This document shows, piece by piece, positions 1 to 7,409 of a DNA stretch of 9,033 bases (the stretch's first letter is position 1; every line of letters starts with the position of its first letter). The DNA lies in assembly GCA_035997545.1 (NCBI GenBank), contig DASYIL010000186.1, positions 1-9,033 on the forward strand, written 5' to 3'. The DNA comes from GCA-003244245 sp035997545 (GTDB taxonomy: Bacteria > Actinomycetota > Actinomycetes > Mycobacteriales > Pseudonocardiaceae). The position numbers were made by a program, and so were the translations under genes. The notes under the pieces were generated by a model. That model had not been told where the DNA came from. It worked only from the letters and a program-made list of their open reading frames with translations, and ran no database searches.

Positions 1-26
1 GGGCGGGATCGCAACACTAGTGGCTG

Positions 27-78
27 CGCCCCATGAGTGGCGATACGAGCCATGGCTCGTATCGCCACTCACGGGGCG
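27..78. repeat. Long perfect palindrome upstream of the oxidoreductase gene
   Basis: Bases 35-70 form a 36-bp perfect palindrome with no spacer. The half-site is GAGTGGCGATACGAGCCA and the centre is CCATGG at 50-55. The symmetry continues outward to 27 and 78 with a single mismatched pair (33/72). It ends 15 bp before the start codon chosen for the downstream oxidoreductase, so it would lie in the promoter or 5' leader. It could be a dimeric regulator's operator, a cruciform-forming element, or a hairpin ending an upstream transcript, but no T-run follows it. Two alternative in-frame starts (GTG 37, ATG 52) lie inside it, which argues against using them. Confidence 0.85.
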
Positions 79-93
79 TGCCATGGTGGCCAC

Positions 94-1716
94 ATGACGC
101 TGGACGTGGACACAGTGCTCGTGGATGCCGTGGTTGTCGGCGGCGGGCACCATGGGCTGGTCGCCGCGGCGGTGCTAGCCGATGCGGGATGGGAGGTGTG
201 CGTGCTGGAAGCCGCCGACCGGGTGGGCGGCGCGATCCGCTCGGCGCAGCTGCGACCGGGGTATGTCACCGACCTGTACAGCGCGTTCTACCCGCTCACG
301 GCCGCCTCACCGGTGCTGCGCTCGCTGCAGCTGCAAGACCACGGTGTGCGCTGGTCACATGCCCCGACGGTACTGGCACACCCGCTGCGGCCCGACGCCG
401 ACATCGCGGCCGTGCTACACCGCGATCCCGAGGACACCGCCGCCGGGCTGGCGGCCGAGCACCCGGCTGACGGCAAGGCCTGGCTTCAGCTGGTCGAGCA
501 GTGGCAGCGGGTGCGGGATCCCGTGCTGCGCTCGCTGTTCACTGCCTTCCCGCCGGTGCGAGGACCCGCCGCGCTGCTACGCAGGCTAGGCGCTGCCGGG
601 GCGCTGCGGCTGGCCCGATTCCTGGCCCTGCCCGCCCGCCGGATGGGCCACGAGCTGTTCCACGGTGAGTCCGGGCGGCTGCTGCTAGCCGGAAACGCGC
701 TGCACGGTGACGCCCCGCTGGACGCCCCGGTCAGCGGCATGTACGGCTGGCTACTGGCGATGCTGGGCCAGGACGTGGGATTCCCGGTGCCGGTCGGCGG
801 AGCCGGCGAGCTAGCCGATGCGCTGGCCCGACGGGCGACGGCCGCGGGTGCGCAGCTGCGCACCGGGCAGCGCGTGGAGCGCATCGACGTGACCGGCGGC
901 CGTGCAGTGGGAGTGCGCACCGCAGCCGGCCTGACGGTGCACGCCCGCCGCGCCGTCATCGCCGACGTATCGGCGCCAAGCTTGTATCTCGACCTGCTGC
1001 CGCCGCACGCCGTGCCGGCGACACTGCGCGACGATCTGCGGCGCTTCCAGTGGGACAGCCCGGTGGTGAAGGTCAACTGGGCGTTGGACGGCCCGATCCC
1101 GTGGCGGGCCCCAGGTGCGCGCAGCGCCGGCACGGTGCACGTCGGTTGCGACGAGAACCAGATGGCGCACTGGTCGGCCGATATCGAGGGCGCCACCATC
1201 CCGCGCACACCGTTCCTGCTGCTGGGGCAGATGACGACGGCTGACGCCAGCCGCTCGCCCGCGGGGACCGAGAGCGCCTGGGCCTATACCCACCTGCCCC
1301 GGGACATCTCCGACGACGCGTCGGCGGACCTGCTGGCCCAACGGGTGGACGAGGTGGTGGAGCGCTTCGCGCCGGGATTTGGTGCCCTGGTCCTCGAGCG
1401 GACCGTGCAGCGCCCCGGCGACCTGCAGCGTGCTGACCCCAACCTCGTGCACGGCGCGGTCAACGGCGGCACCGCGCAGCTGCACCAGCAACTGGTGTTC
1501 CGCCCGGTGCCGGGTCTCGGACGGTCGGAAACACCGGTGTCGGGACTATATCTGGGCAGCGCCGCCGCGCATCCCGGCGGCGGCGTACATGGCGTCTGCG
1601 GGTGGCTGGCAGCCCGCGCCGCGCTGGCCGACCACGGCGCACTCGGCGGGCTGCGGCGCAAGGTCACCTCAGCCGCCCTGGAGTTGCTTTACAAAGACCA
1701 GCGCCGATCGTTTTGA
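94..1716 (+). CDS. FAD-dependent oxidoreductase, phytoene desaturase/PYROXD2-like (540 aa)
   Basis: The protein has an N-terminal Rossmann dinucleotide-binding fold: G16-x-G18-x-x-G21 in VVVGGGHHG, an acidic E39 ending the second strand (VCVLEA), and the ADRVGGAIRS segment typical of flavin amine oxidase and phytoene desaturase-like enzymes. The C-terminus carries the second FAD-contact motif GLYLGSAAAHPGGGVHG at about residues 484-500. Total length near 540 aa is normal for this family, so the enzyme looks intact. Family members dehydrogenate or desaturate hydrophobic substrates; the substrate here cannot be read from sequence, and no carotenoid genes are nearby. ATG 94 was chosen because the flavin motif follows at the usual distance, a GGTGG lies just upstream (85-89), and earlier in-frame starts fall inside the palindrome. 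The stop codon lies within the first copy of a 23-bp tandem duplication, and the last ~5 residues overlap a decarboxylase remnant, so the extreme C-terminus (KDQRRSF) may not be ancestral. Confidence 0.9.
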   Translation: MTLDVDTVLVDAVVVGGGHHGLVAAAVLADAGWEVCVLEAADRVGGAIRSAQLRPGYVTDLYSAFYPLTAASPVLRSLQLQDHGVRWSHAPTVLAHPLRPDADIAAVLHRDPEDTAAGLAAEHPADGKAWLQLVEQWQRVRDPVLRSLFTAFPPVRGPAALLRRLGAAGALRLARFLALPARRMGHELFHGESGRLLLAGNALHGDAPLDAPVSGMYGWLLAMLGQDVGFPVPVGGAGELADALARRATAAGAQLRTGQRVERIDVTGGRAVGVRTAAGLTVHARRAVIADVSAPSLYLDLLPPHAVPATLRDDLRRFQWDSPVVKVNWALDGPIPWRAPGARSAGTVHVGCDENQMAHWSADIEGATIPRTPFLLLGQMTTADASRSPAGTESAWAYTHLPRDISDDASADLLAQRVDEVVERFAPGFGALVLERTVQRPGDLQRADPNLVHGAVNGGTAQLHQQLVFRPVPGLGRSETPVSGLYLGSAAAHPGGGVHGVCGWLAARAALADHGALGGLRRKVTSAALELLYKDQRRSF

Positions 1717-1970
1717 TGAGCCACTGCCGGAGCATTTGATGAGCCACTGCCGGAGCAACCGTCGGATCCACTGGCGACTCTGTCGTTGTTGGACGAGGCC
1801 GGCTCGGATGCGACGGTGGCCGCGACCGGCGCCTGCACGAGATCACCCGGAATTGGCTGGTGCAGCTGTTAGGGTGGCCGGACGCCAGCGAGGCCGCGTT
1901 CGTCACCGGGGCAACAATGGCCAACGCCGCCGCGCTGGCGGCTGGCACGGGCAAGCCAACGTTCCAATGA
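1703..1970 (+). pseudogene. Remnant of a PLP-dependent decarboxylase/aminotransferase
   Basis: Three pieces of one protein family can be read in different frames. The first is ADRFDEPLPE (from 1703). The second is DEPLPEQPSDPLATLSLLDE followed by AGSDATVAATG (from 1738). The third is RLHEITRNWLVQLLGW followed by ...EAAFVTGATMANAAALAA (from 1830), ending at TGA 1968-1970. The motif TGATMAN and the preceding LLGWP segment are characteristic of the N-terminal part of PLP-dependent decarboxylases (group II, aspartate/glutamate type). Between the second and third pieces, the segment normally starting GGRYFGFV and running for tens of residues is missing, so there is an internal deletion as well as the frameshift caused by the 23-bp duplication. 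The PLP lysine and everything C-terminal to the substrate-binding start are absent. It is non-functional. It overlaps the end of the upstream oxidoreductase and ends 20 bp from the convergent perM-like gene. Confidence 0.75.
1712..1757 (+). repeat. 23-bp perfect tandem duplication
   Basis: The unit from 1712 to 1734 (TTTGATGAGCCACTGCCGGA plus GCA) is repeated exactly at 1735-1757. Because 23 is not a multiple of three, the duplication shifts the reading frame of the decarboxylase remnant. The TGA inside the first copy (1714-1716) is also the stop codon of the upstream oxidoreductase. Replication slippage or a recent duplication is the simplest origin, and perfect identity suggests it is recent or unselected. 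Confidence 0.95.
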
Positions 1971-1990
1971 TGGATCGCAGCCCGGCTCGC

Positions 1991-3397
1991 TTATGGGGCA
2001 AGCTGGTGCCCTTCGTCGCCAGGCGGGCCGTCGGACTCCGGCGGTTGCGCCTTGTCTTCCTGCTCGGCGGGCGGCCCGTCGTCCCCGTCGTCGACCACAC
2101 CTGCGGTGTCGAGTTCGGTCTCCTCCGCGCCGGACCCGGCCTCGGCGGGCAGGGGATCCTCCGCACCCTCCACCGGAGACGGTGCAACCGGGGCGGACAG
2201 CAGCGTGACGGCGCAGCCGCCCAGTAGCGTCGCGCTCAGCACGGCGACTGCGAGCGACCCGGCGGGGACGTCGACGGGGTCGAACGCTGCGGTGCCCAGC
2301 CGCCCGCCAGCTAGCGCGGCCAGCACTGCGCTGCCGAGGGCGAGCACCGCTGCGGCCACCCCGAGCACCTGCAGCCGCCCCAACAGGTCTGGGGCAGCGG
2401 CGACGCACCGGCGCCCTACCGCGGCCCCGAGCAGCAGGGGAACCGCGAGAGTGATGCCCCACCAGGGCTGCACCGGGCCTTCCGGCAATGCGGCAAGCAG
2501 CGGCACCGCCGGCACCGGTCCGGCCACTATCGTGACCGGGCTGACTGACAACGCCCCCATCGAGAAGCCCGGTCCGGCCAGCCAGGACAGCCCGGCAATC
2601 GCCGCGTTGGGTAGGTACCCGAGCGACAGGACGGTCAGCCCGAAGGCGCTGCCGGCGTCAGATCCCGACATCTGGAAGACCTCAGGCGCGGACACACCCA
2701 GACCGATCAGCACCGCGGCGAGACCGGCGGTGAGCAGGACCGCCAGACCCCACACCCCGGCCACCATGCCCGGCCGCACCCAGCCGGGTGCCCGGCGCAG
2801 CGCCGCAGGCAGCAACCCGCAGGGCCGAGCCAGACCCAGACCCGCCGCGACGCCGCCAACCAGCGCGCACCCGAGGGCGGCGGACACGGGATCCGCGGTG
2901 ACCGTCGCGGGGGTTGCCACCAGCGCCAGGACCGCACCCAGGACACCATGGGTGCCGGCGATCACCCCGGCCACCCACCCCGCGTCGGAAGGGGTATGGA
3001 TCCCGCAATGAGCCCTGACCCGGGCCGCGCAGCGAGCCACCAGCGCGCCGAGCAGCAGGGTGGGCAGCAGCGGCAGGACACCGAGCGGGGCACCGTCGAT
3101 GGTCAGCGGGACCTGGTGCGCGACCAGCCAACCCACCGCGCCGGCCCGAGCCACGCCGGCCACCGAGCTTTCTACCCCACCGCTTTCTACCCCATCGGCG
3201 GCCCCACTCGCGGCCCCGCTAGCGACGCCGAGCAGGGCGAGCAGCGCGACGACGGCGAGGTAGCCGGCGACGGCCGGCAGGCAGGCGGCGCCCAGCGTCG
3301 CGCCCCAGCCGATTGAGACCCGGCCGGTTGAGGCCCGGTGCGGGCGGGTGTCGCCTGCTGCAGAAGCACTGGACACCAGCGACAGCAGGAGGCTCAC
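1991..3397 (-). CDS. perM: PerM-like integral membrane protein, DUF6350 family (468 aa)
   Basis: The protein is very hydrophobic and rich in Ala, Leu, Val and Gly, with roughly eight to ten membrane segments. The stretch GLSWLAGPGFSMGALSVSPV, the following PVPAVPLLAALPEG, and HQVPLTIDGAPLGVLPLLP are recognisable DUF6350 signatures. The M. tuberculosis member Rv0955 (PerM) is linked to cell division and persistence; transfer of that role here is inference. The last ~65 residues form a long acidic, Pro/Glu/Asp-rich cytoplasmic-type tail of low complexity. The GTG at 3397 is preferred because GAGGG (3406-3410) lies 8 nt before it; GTG 3406 (471 aa) is the alternative, with no good ribosome site. 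The gene follows sucD on the same strand and may be read from the same transcript. It converges on the decarboxylase remnant. A 15-bp imperfect repeat near residue 70-80 encodes VESGGVES. Low codon complexity makes its antisense frames long and misleading. Confidence 0.85.
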   Translation of the reverse strand: MSLLLSLVSSASAAGDTRPHRASTGRVSIGWGATLGAACLPAVAGYLAVVALLALLGVASGAASGAADGVESGGVESSVAGVARAGAVGWLVAHQVPLTIDGAPLGVLPLLPTLLLGALVARCAARVRAHCGIHTPSDAGWVAGVIAGTHGVLGAVLALVATPATVTADPVSAALGCALVGGVAAGLGLARPCGLLPAALRRAPGWVRPGMVAGVWGLAVLLTAGLAAVLIGLGVSAPEVFQMSGSDAGSAFGLTVLSLGYLPNAAIAGLSWLAGPGFSMGALSVSPVTIVAGPVPAVPLLAALPEGPVQPWWGITLAVPLLLGAAVGRRCVAAAPDLLGRLQVLGVAAAVLALGSAVLAALAGGRLGTAAFDPVDVPAGSLAVAVLSATLLGGCAVTLLSAPVAPSPVEGAEDPLPAEAGSGAEETELDTAGVVDDGDDGPPAEQEDKAQPPESDGPPGDEGHQLAP

Positions 3398-3405
3398 GGT
3401 CGACA

Positions 3406-3410
3406 CCCTC
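3406..3410 (-). promoter_or_regulatory. Ribosome-binding site deciding the perM-like start
   Basis: On the minus strand GAGGG is followed by 8 nt and then GTG (3397-3395). It overlaps the alternative GTG at 3406, which would otherwise have no suitable Shine-Dalgarno sequence. Confidence 0.45.
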
Positions 3411-3482
3411 GCAGCCGCATGGCGCCTTCGGGGTGATCACCTGGCCGACGCGCCCCTGATGTAACCAGATCGGGGGATGGGG

Positions 3483-4388
3483 TCAGGACAGCGACTTCAT
3501 GATCTCGCGCATCAGCTCCGCGGTTTCACTGGGTGTCTTGCCGACCTGGACACCGGCCGCCTCAAGGGCTTCCTTCTTGGCAGCGGCGGTGCCGGCGGAG
3601 CCGGACACGATGGCACCGGCATGGCCCATAGTCTTACCTTCAGGGGCGGTGAAGCCAGCGATGTAACCGATCACCGGTTTGGTGATGTTGGCCTTGATGT
3701 AGTCAGCGGCGCGTTCCTCGGCGTCCCCGCCGATCTCGCCGATCATCACCACCGCCGCGGTCTCAGGATCGTCCTCAAAGGCTTGCAGGGCATCGATATG
3801 GGTGGTGCCGATCACCGGGTCACCACCGATGCCCACGCAGGTGGAGAAACCGATATCGCGCAGCTCGAACATCATCTGGTAAGTCAAGGTGCCGGATTTG
3901 GACACCAGCCCGATCTTGCCCGGACCGGTGATGTCGGCCGGGACGATGCCCGCATTCGAGGCTCCGGGGCTAATAACCCCGGGACAGTTCGGACCGACGA
4001 TGCGGGTGCGCACCGAATTCGCCGCCAGCCCGGTCGCACCGGCATGCGCACAGAAGGCGACGGTGTCATGCACCGGGATCCCCTCGGTGATCACCACGGC
4101 CAACCCGATGCCGGTGTCGATCACCTCGATGACGGCGGCCTTGGCGAAGCGCGGCGGGACGAAGACGACGCTCACGTCCGCGCCAGTGGCGGCGATCGCC
4201 TCGGCGACCGAGCCGAACACCGGCAGTGACACACCCCCGAAGTCGACGGCCAGGCCGCCCTTACCCGGAGTGACCCCACCGACGACCTGGCTGCCCGCGT
4301 CGAGCATCCGCTGGGTGTGCTTGCGGCCCTCCGAGCCGGTCATCCCCTGGACGATGATCTTCGAGTCCTTGGTCAGAAAAATCGCCAC
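3483..4388 (-). CDS. sucD: Succinyl-CoA synthetase (ADP-forming), alpha subunit
   Basis: SucD carries the CoA-binding Rossmann domain and the phosphohistidine of the TCA-cycle enzyme that interconverts succinyl-CoA plus ADP/GDP and phosphate with succinate plus ATP/GTP and CoA in the cytosol. At 301 aa it has the normal length. Visible motifs are the N-terminal VQGMTGSEGRKHT and VGGVTPGKGG (CoA site), GPNCPGVISP near residue 132, KSGTLTYQ at 164, GEIGG at 217-221 (the Glu that faces the active-site His), and GKTMGHAGAIVSG with His256 as the phosphorylated residue. It is complete. The start is GTG 4388, only 3 bp after the sucC stop, with AAGGGAG (4397-4403) inside the end of sucC, so translation is probably coupled to sucC. 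The gene runs sucC-sucD as one operon; the next gene on the strand is the perM-like one. Confidence 0.97.
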   Translation of the reverse strand: MAIFLTKDSKIIVQGMTGSEGRKHTQRMLDAGSQVVGGVTPGKGGLAVDFGGVSLPVFGSVAEAIAATGADVSVVFVPPRFAKAAVIEVIDTGIGLAVVITEGIPVHDTVAFCAHAGATGLAANSVRTRIVGPNCPGVISPGASNAGIVPADITGPGKIGLVSKSGTLTYQMMFELRDIGFSTCVGIGGDPVIGTTHIDALQAFEDDPETAAVVMIGEIGGDAEERAADYIKANITKPVIGYIAGFTAPEGKTMGHAGAIVSGSAGTAAAKKEALEAAGVQVGKTPSETAELMREIMKSLS

Positions 4389-4391
4389 CGG

Positions 4392-5573
<1,182 letters not shown>

Positions 5574-5580
5574 GCAGATT

Positions 5581-5584
5581 CTCC
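5581..5584 (-). promoter_or_regulatory. sucC ribosome-binding site
   Basis: Minus-strand GGAG (in CTGGAGAATCTGC) lies 7 nt before the sucC GTG. It decides in favour of GTG 5573 over the upstream in-frame ATG at 5606. Confidence 0.6.
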
Positions 5585-5683
5585 AGTATGTGGGCCAGCC
5601 TGCCAACGGACCGCTCGACCCTATCCGGCCGCGGGCGGCAACGACCCGCTGGCACCGGTGAACTGGATCACTCCAGGGTTAGA

Positions 5684-6091
5684 TCACTCCACTGAGGTGG
5701 AGGCCACGGCGTGGCGAACCCAGTCGACGATCTCGTGCGTACTGGCACCCGGGGTGAAGACCCTGGCCACCCCGAGCTCAGAGAGCTTCGCGATGTCCTC
5801 CTCGGGAATGATCCCACCACCGAAGACCAGCACGTCGGTTGCGCCCTTGCTCTGGAGCAGCTCGACGACCTTGGCGAACAGCGTCATGTGGGCACCCGAG
5901 AGCACCGAGAGCCCTACCGCGTCGGCGTCTTCCTGCAGCGCGGTTTCCACGATCTGCTCCGGTGTCTGGTGCAGTCCGGTATAGACGACCTCCATGCCGG
6001 CGTCGCGCAGGGCACGTGCAACGACCTTGGCACCCCGGTCGTGTCCGTCGAGCCCCGGTTTGGCGACGACCACTCGGATCCGTCCGCTCAT
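5684..6091 (-). CDS. Stand-alone cobalamin (B12)-binding protein, methylmalonyl-CoA mutase C-terminal domain type (135 aa)
   Basis: The protein is a single cobalamin-binding Rossmann domain. It has the signature D15-x-H17-x-x-G20 (KPGLDGHDRG), S62-V-L in GLSVLSGAH, and GGG at 91-93 (VFGGGIIPEED). His17 would be the lower axial cobalt ligand in the base-off/His-on mode known for methylmalonyl-CoA mutase. It looks like the C-terminal domain of acyl-CoA mutases without the TIM-barrel catalytic part, so it needs a separate partner (a mutase large chain of the Icm/Hcm/MeaA type) or acts as a cobalamin carrier or sensor; that choice is inference. ATG 6091 is chosen because the domain begins right after it; an in-frame ATG at 6145 would add 18 residues of non-family sequence. 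It lies 110 bp upstream of sucC on the same strand, a sensible place because the mutase yields succinyl-CoA. A 6-bp-stem hairpin (5687-5702) abuts its stop codon. Confidence 0.9.
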   Translation of the reverse strand: MSGRIRVVVAKPGLDGHDRGAKVVARALRDAGMEVVYTGLHQTPEQIVETALQEDADAVGLSVLSGAHMTLFAKVVELLQSKGATDVLVFGGGIIPEEDIAKLSELGVARVFTPGASTHEIVDWVRHAVASTSVE

Positions 6092-6214
6092 TACCCAAGG
6101 GTAGCTTCCAGCCAGCCGCACGAGCACCACCCCGGGACGCTGCACAAGCGGATTAGCGGGTTGTTGGGCTCGCGTTACTATGCGAAGACTGCGTTAACAA
6201 CTTATTGTGGGCGT
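6092..6214. promoter_or_regulatory. Divergent intergenic region between B12-binding and lipase-like genes
   Basis: These 123 bp separate two genes transcribed away from each other, so promoters for both are expected here. The right half is more AT-rich than its surroundings. TACTAT at 6176-6181 resembles a -10 hexamer for the plus-strand gene, with the weak TTAGCG at 6153-6158 as a possible -35 (17-bp spacer). TACCC-AA-GGGTA (6092-6103) is a small inverted repeat immediately upstream of the B12 gene start. No specific regulator site was recognised. Confidence 0.4.
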
Positions 6215-7186
6215 ATGAACCCCGTAGGGGAGCTCAGTCTCGCGGCGCGCCAACTGGCCACGCACGGCACGCACGTCGTGGGATGGGCAGCATCATCAGC
6301 ATATGCCGCGCTGGGCGCGTTGTCCTACGGCGTCCGGACACTCGCCCGGCCTGCCAGTGCGCGGGGAGTGGCCTTAGAGGCCGGGGCGCTGGCCATGCAC
6401 CTTGTGATGTACCCGTGGGGCGCGCTCGCCGAGCAGTTGCATCCGGGCGGCCCCTATAACTGCTACCGCACTGACGACCTACACCCCAGCAAGCGCGGTC
6501 TAGTGATCGCCGACATGCGCGCCGCGGGGACACCGATCCTGCTGGTGCACGGCTTCGCGGATAACCGGTCAGTGTTCGCGGTGCTGCGCAGGGCCTTGCG
6601 CAAACGTGGGTTCGGCGTGGTCTACGGCCTCAACTACAGCGTGCTGACCGGCGACGTCCGCAGCGCGGCCCGCGAGCTGGGCCGCGAGGTCGAGCGGATC
6701 TGCGAGGCGACCAGCGCGGAGCAGGTACACGTGGTGGGGCACTCACTGGGTGGGCTGATAGCCCGCTACTACGTCCAACGGCTCGGCGGGGATGCCCAAG
6801 TGCACACACTGGTCACGTTGGGCACCCCGCACAAGGGCACGATGGCCGCATACCTGCTGCCCACCGCGGTGCTCCGCCAGCTGCGCCCGGACTCCGACGT
6901 GGTGGCCGAGCTCGCGGCGCCGTCGGCGGGGTGCCGCACCCGCTTCGTCGCGGTGTGGAGCGAGCTGGACGAGTTCATCGTGCCGCAGCGACACGCCAGG
7001 CTCGATCATCCGGATCTCCTGGTGACCAACTACCAGCTCAGCGACGTGGGGCACTTCGCGCTTCCGGTCGATTCCCGTGCCATGTACACGGTGGCGAATA
7101 CGCTGGCTCAGCTTGACGAGGGTCCGTCCGCCGACCTGACAGCGGATGTGGCGGCCGTCGGCCCGTCCCCCACATCCGCCTCGTGA
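6215..7186 (+). CDS. Alpha/beta-hydrolase, lipase-like (323 aa)
   Basis: This is a serine hydrolase of the triacylglycerol lipase/acyl-transferring alpha/beta-hydrolase type. Visible are the oxyanion-hole segment ILLVHGF (His112), the nucleophile elbow GHSLGG with Ser177, TLGTPHKGT at 202-209 (typical of bacterial lipases), Asp252 in WSELDEFIVP, and His280 in DVGHFALP, so a complete Ser-Asp-His triad is present. The ~60 N-terminal residues are hydrophobic, with AASSAYAALGALSYGV and GALAMHLVMYPWGAL, which suggests membrane association rather than a cleaved signal peptide. The substrate is unknown; a lipid ester is likely. ATG 6215 is the first start clear of the divergent B12 gene; the frame stays open upstream to 5711, but that part is antisense to the B12 gene. 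A strong hairpin lies in the last codons. The next gene on the strand is the M23 peptidase, 223 bp downstream. Confidence 0.85.
   Translation: MNPVGELSLAARQLATHGTHVVGWAASSAYAALGALSYGVRTLARPASARGVALEAGALAMHLVMYPWGALAEQLHPGGPYNCYRTDDLHPSKRGLVIADMRAAGTPILLVHGFADNRSVFAVLRRALRKRGFGVVYGLNYSVLTGDVRSAARELGREVERICEATSAEQVHVVGHSLGGLIARYYVQRLGGDAQVHTLVTLGTPHKGTMAAYLLPTAVLRQLRPDSDVVAELAAPSAGCRTRFVAVWSELDEFIVPQRHARLDHPDLLVTNYQLSDVGHFALPVDSRAMYTVANTLAQLDEGPSADLTADVAAVGPSPTSAS
7142..7179 (+). terminator. Strong hairpin at the 3' end of the lipase-like gene
   Basis: GCGGATGTGG (7142-7151) pairs perfectly with CCACATCCGC (7170-7179), and the 18-nt loop contains a nested GGCC-GTC-GGCC stem (7153-7163). It ends just before the stop codon at 7184-7186. 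No U-tract follows, so it could be one of the U-poor terminators proposed for mycobacteria, or an mRNA 3'-stabilising structure. Being inside coding sequence it may also be partly coincidental. Confidence 0.4.
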
Positions 7187-7409
7187 GACAGGCGTAGGCG
7201 ACCGCACAGCGCGCGAGAACCAACGCTGGCCGATATTGCCGAACGTAACGCGGAACGGCGGCTTGCCCGCACCCGCTGCCCTTCGTTACCTTCCCCCGGT
7301 CCACGGTCACGGTCCGATTACGGCTGACTTGCGGAACTGGACCCACCAGCTCCCCGGGATCCCCCGCCCGGCGTCAGTACGGACTCCCCCGACACGGGAA
7401 AGGCAGGTC
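7187..7409 (+). promoter_or_regulatory. Leader/promoter region of the M23 peptidase gene
   Basis: No gene is convincing in these 223 bp, although the M23 frame happens to stay open. It contains several GTNAC-type elements: GTAACG at 7245-7250, its reverse complement CGTTAC at 7284-7289, and GTCACG at 7306-7311. It also holds short stretches reminiscent of the c-di-AMP (ydaO) riboswitch: GCCGAAC near 7238, GGACCCA near 7340, and CCCGACA...CAGG near 7388-7407. Spacing does not match the riboswitch well. Cell-wall hydrolase genes in actinobacteria are often controlled by MtrA or by this riboswitch, which is why these are recorded. Confidence 0.35.

Noticed and set aside
2052..3011. A 319-aa plus-strand frame opposite the perM-like gene
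   Set aside because: Its Ala/Pro/Ser/Thr-rich translation has no recognisable family and mirrors the low-complexity membrane protein on the other strand.
3432..3441. The 10-bp palindrome GGTGATCACC upstream of the perM-like gene
   Set aside because: It is short, matches no operator I know, and such palindromes are expected by chance in a window of this size.
5666..5691. Direct repeat GATCACTCCA (5666-5675 and 5682-5691) between the B12-binding gene and sucC
   Set aside because: Two copies of 10 bp, one overlapping coding sequence, are too little to call a regulatory repeat.
5687..5702. CTCCAC-TGAG-GTGGAG hairpin as terminator of the B12-binding gene
   Set aside because: The stem is only 6 bp, it lies within the coding end, and no U-tract follows; kept only as a note in the gene entry.
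5711..6214. An N-terminal extension of the lipase-like frame giving a 491-aa protein
   Set aside because: The extension is antisense to the well-supported B12-binding gene and shows no family motif; the hydrolase starts naturally at 6215.
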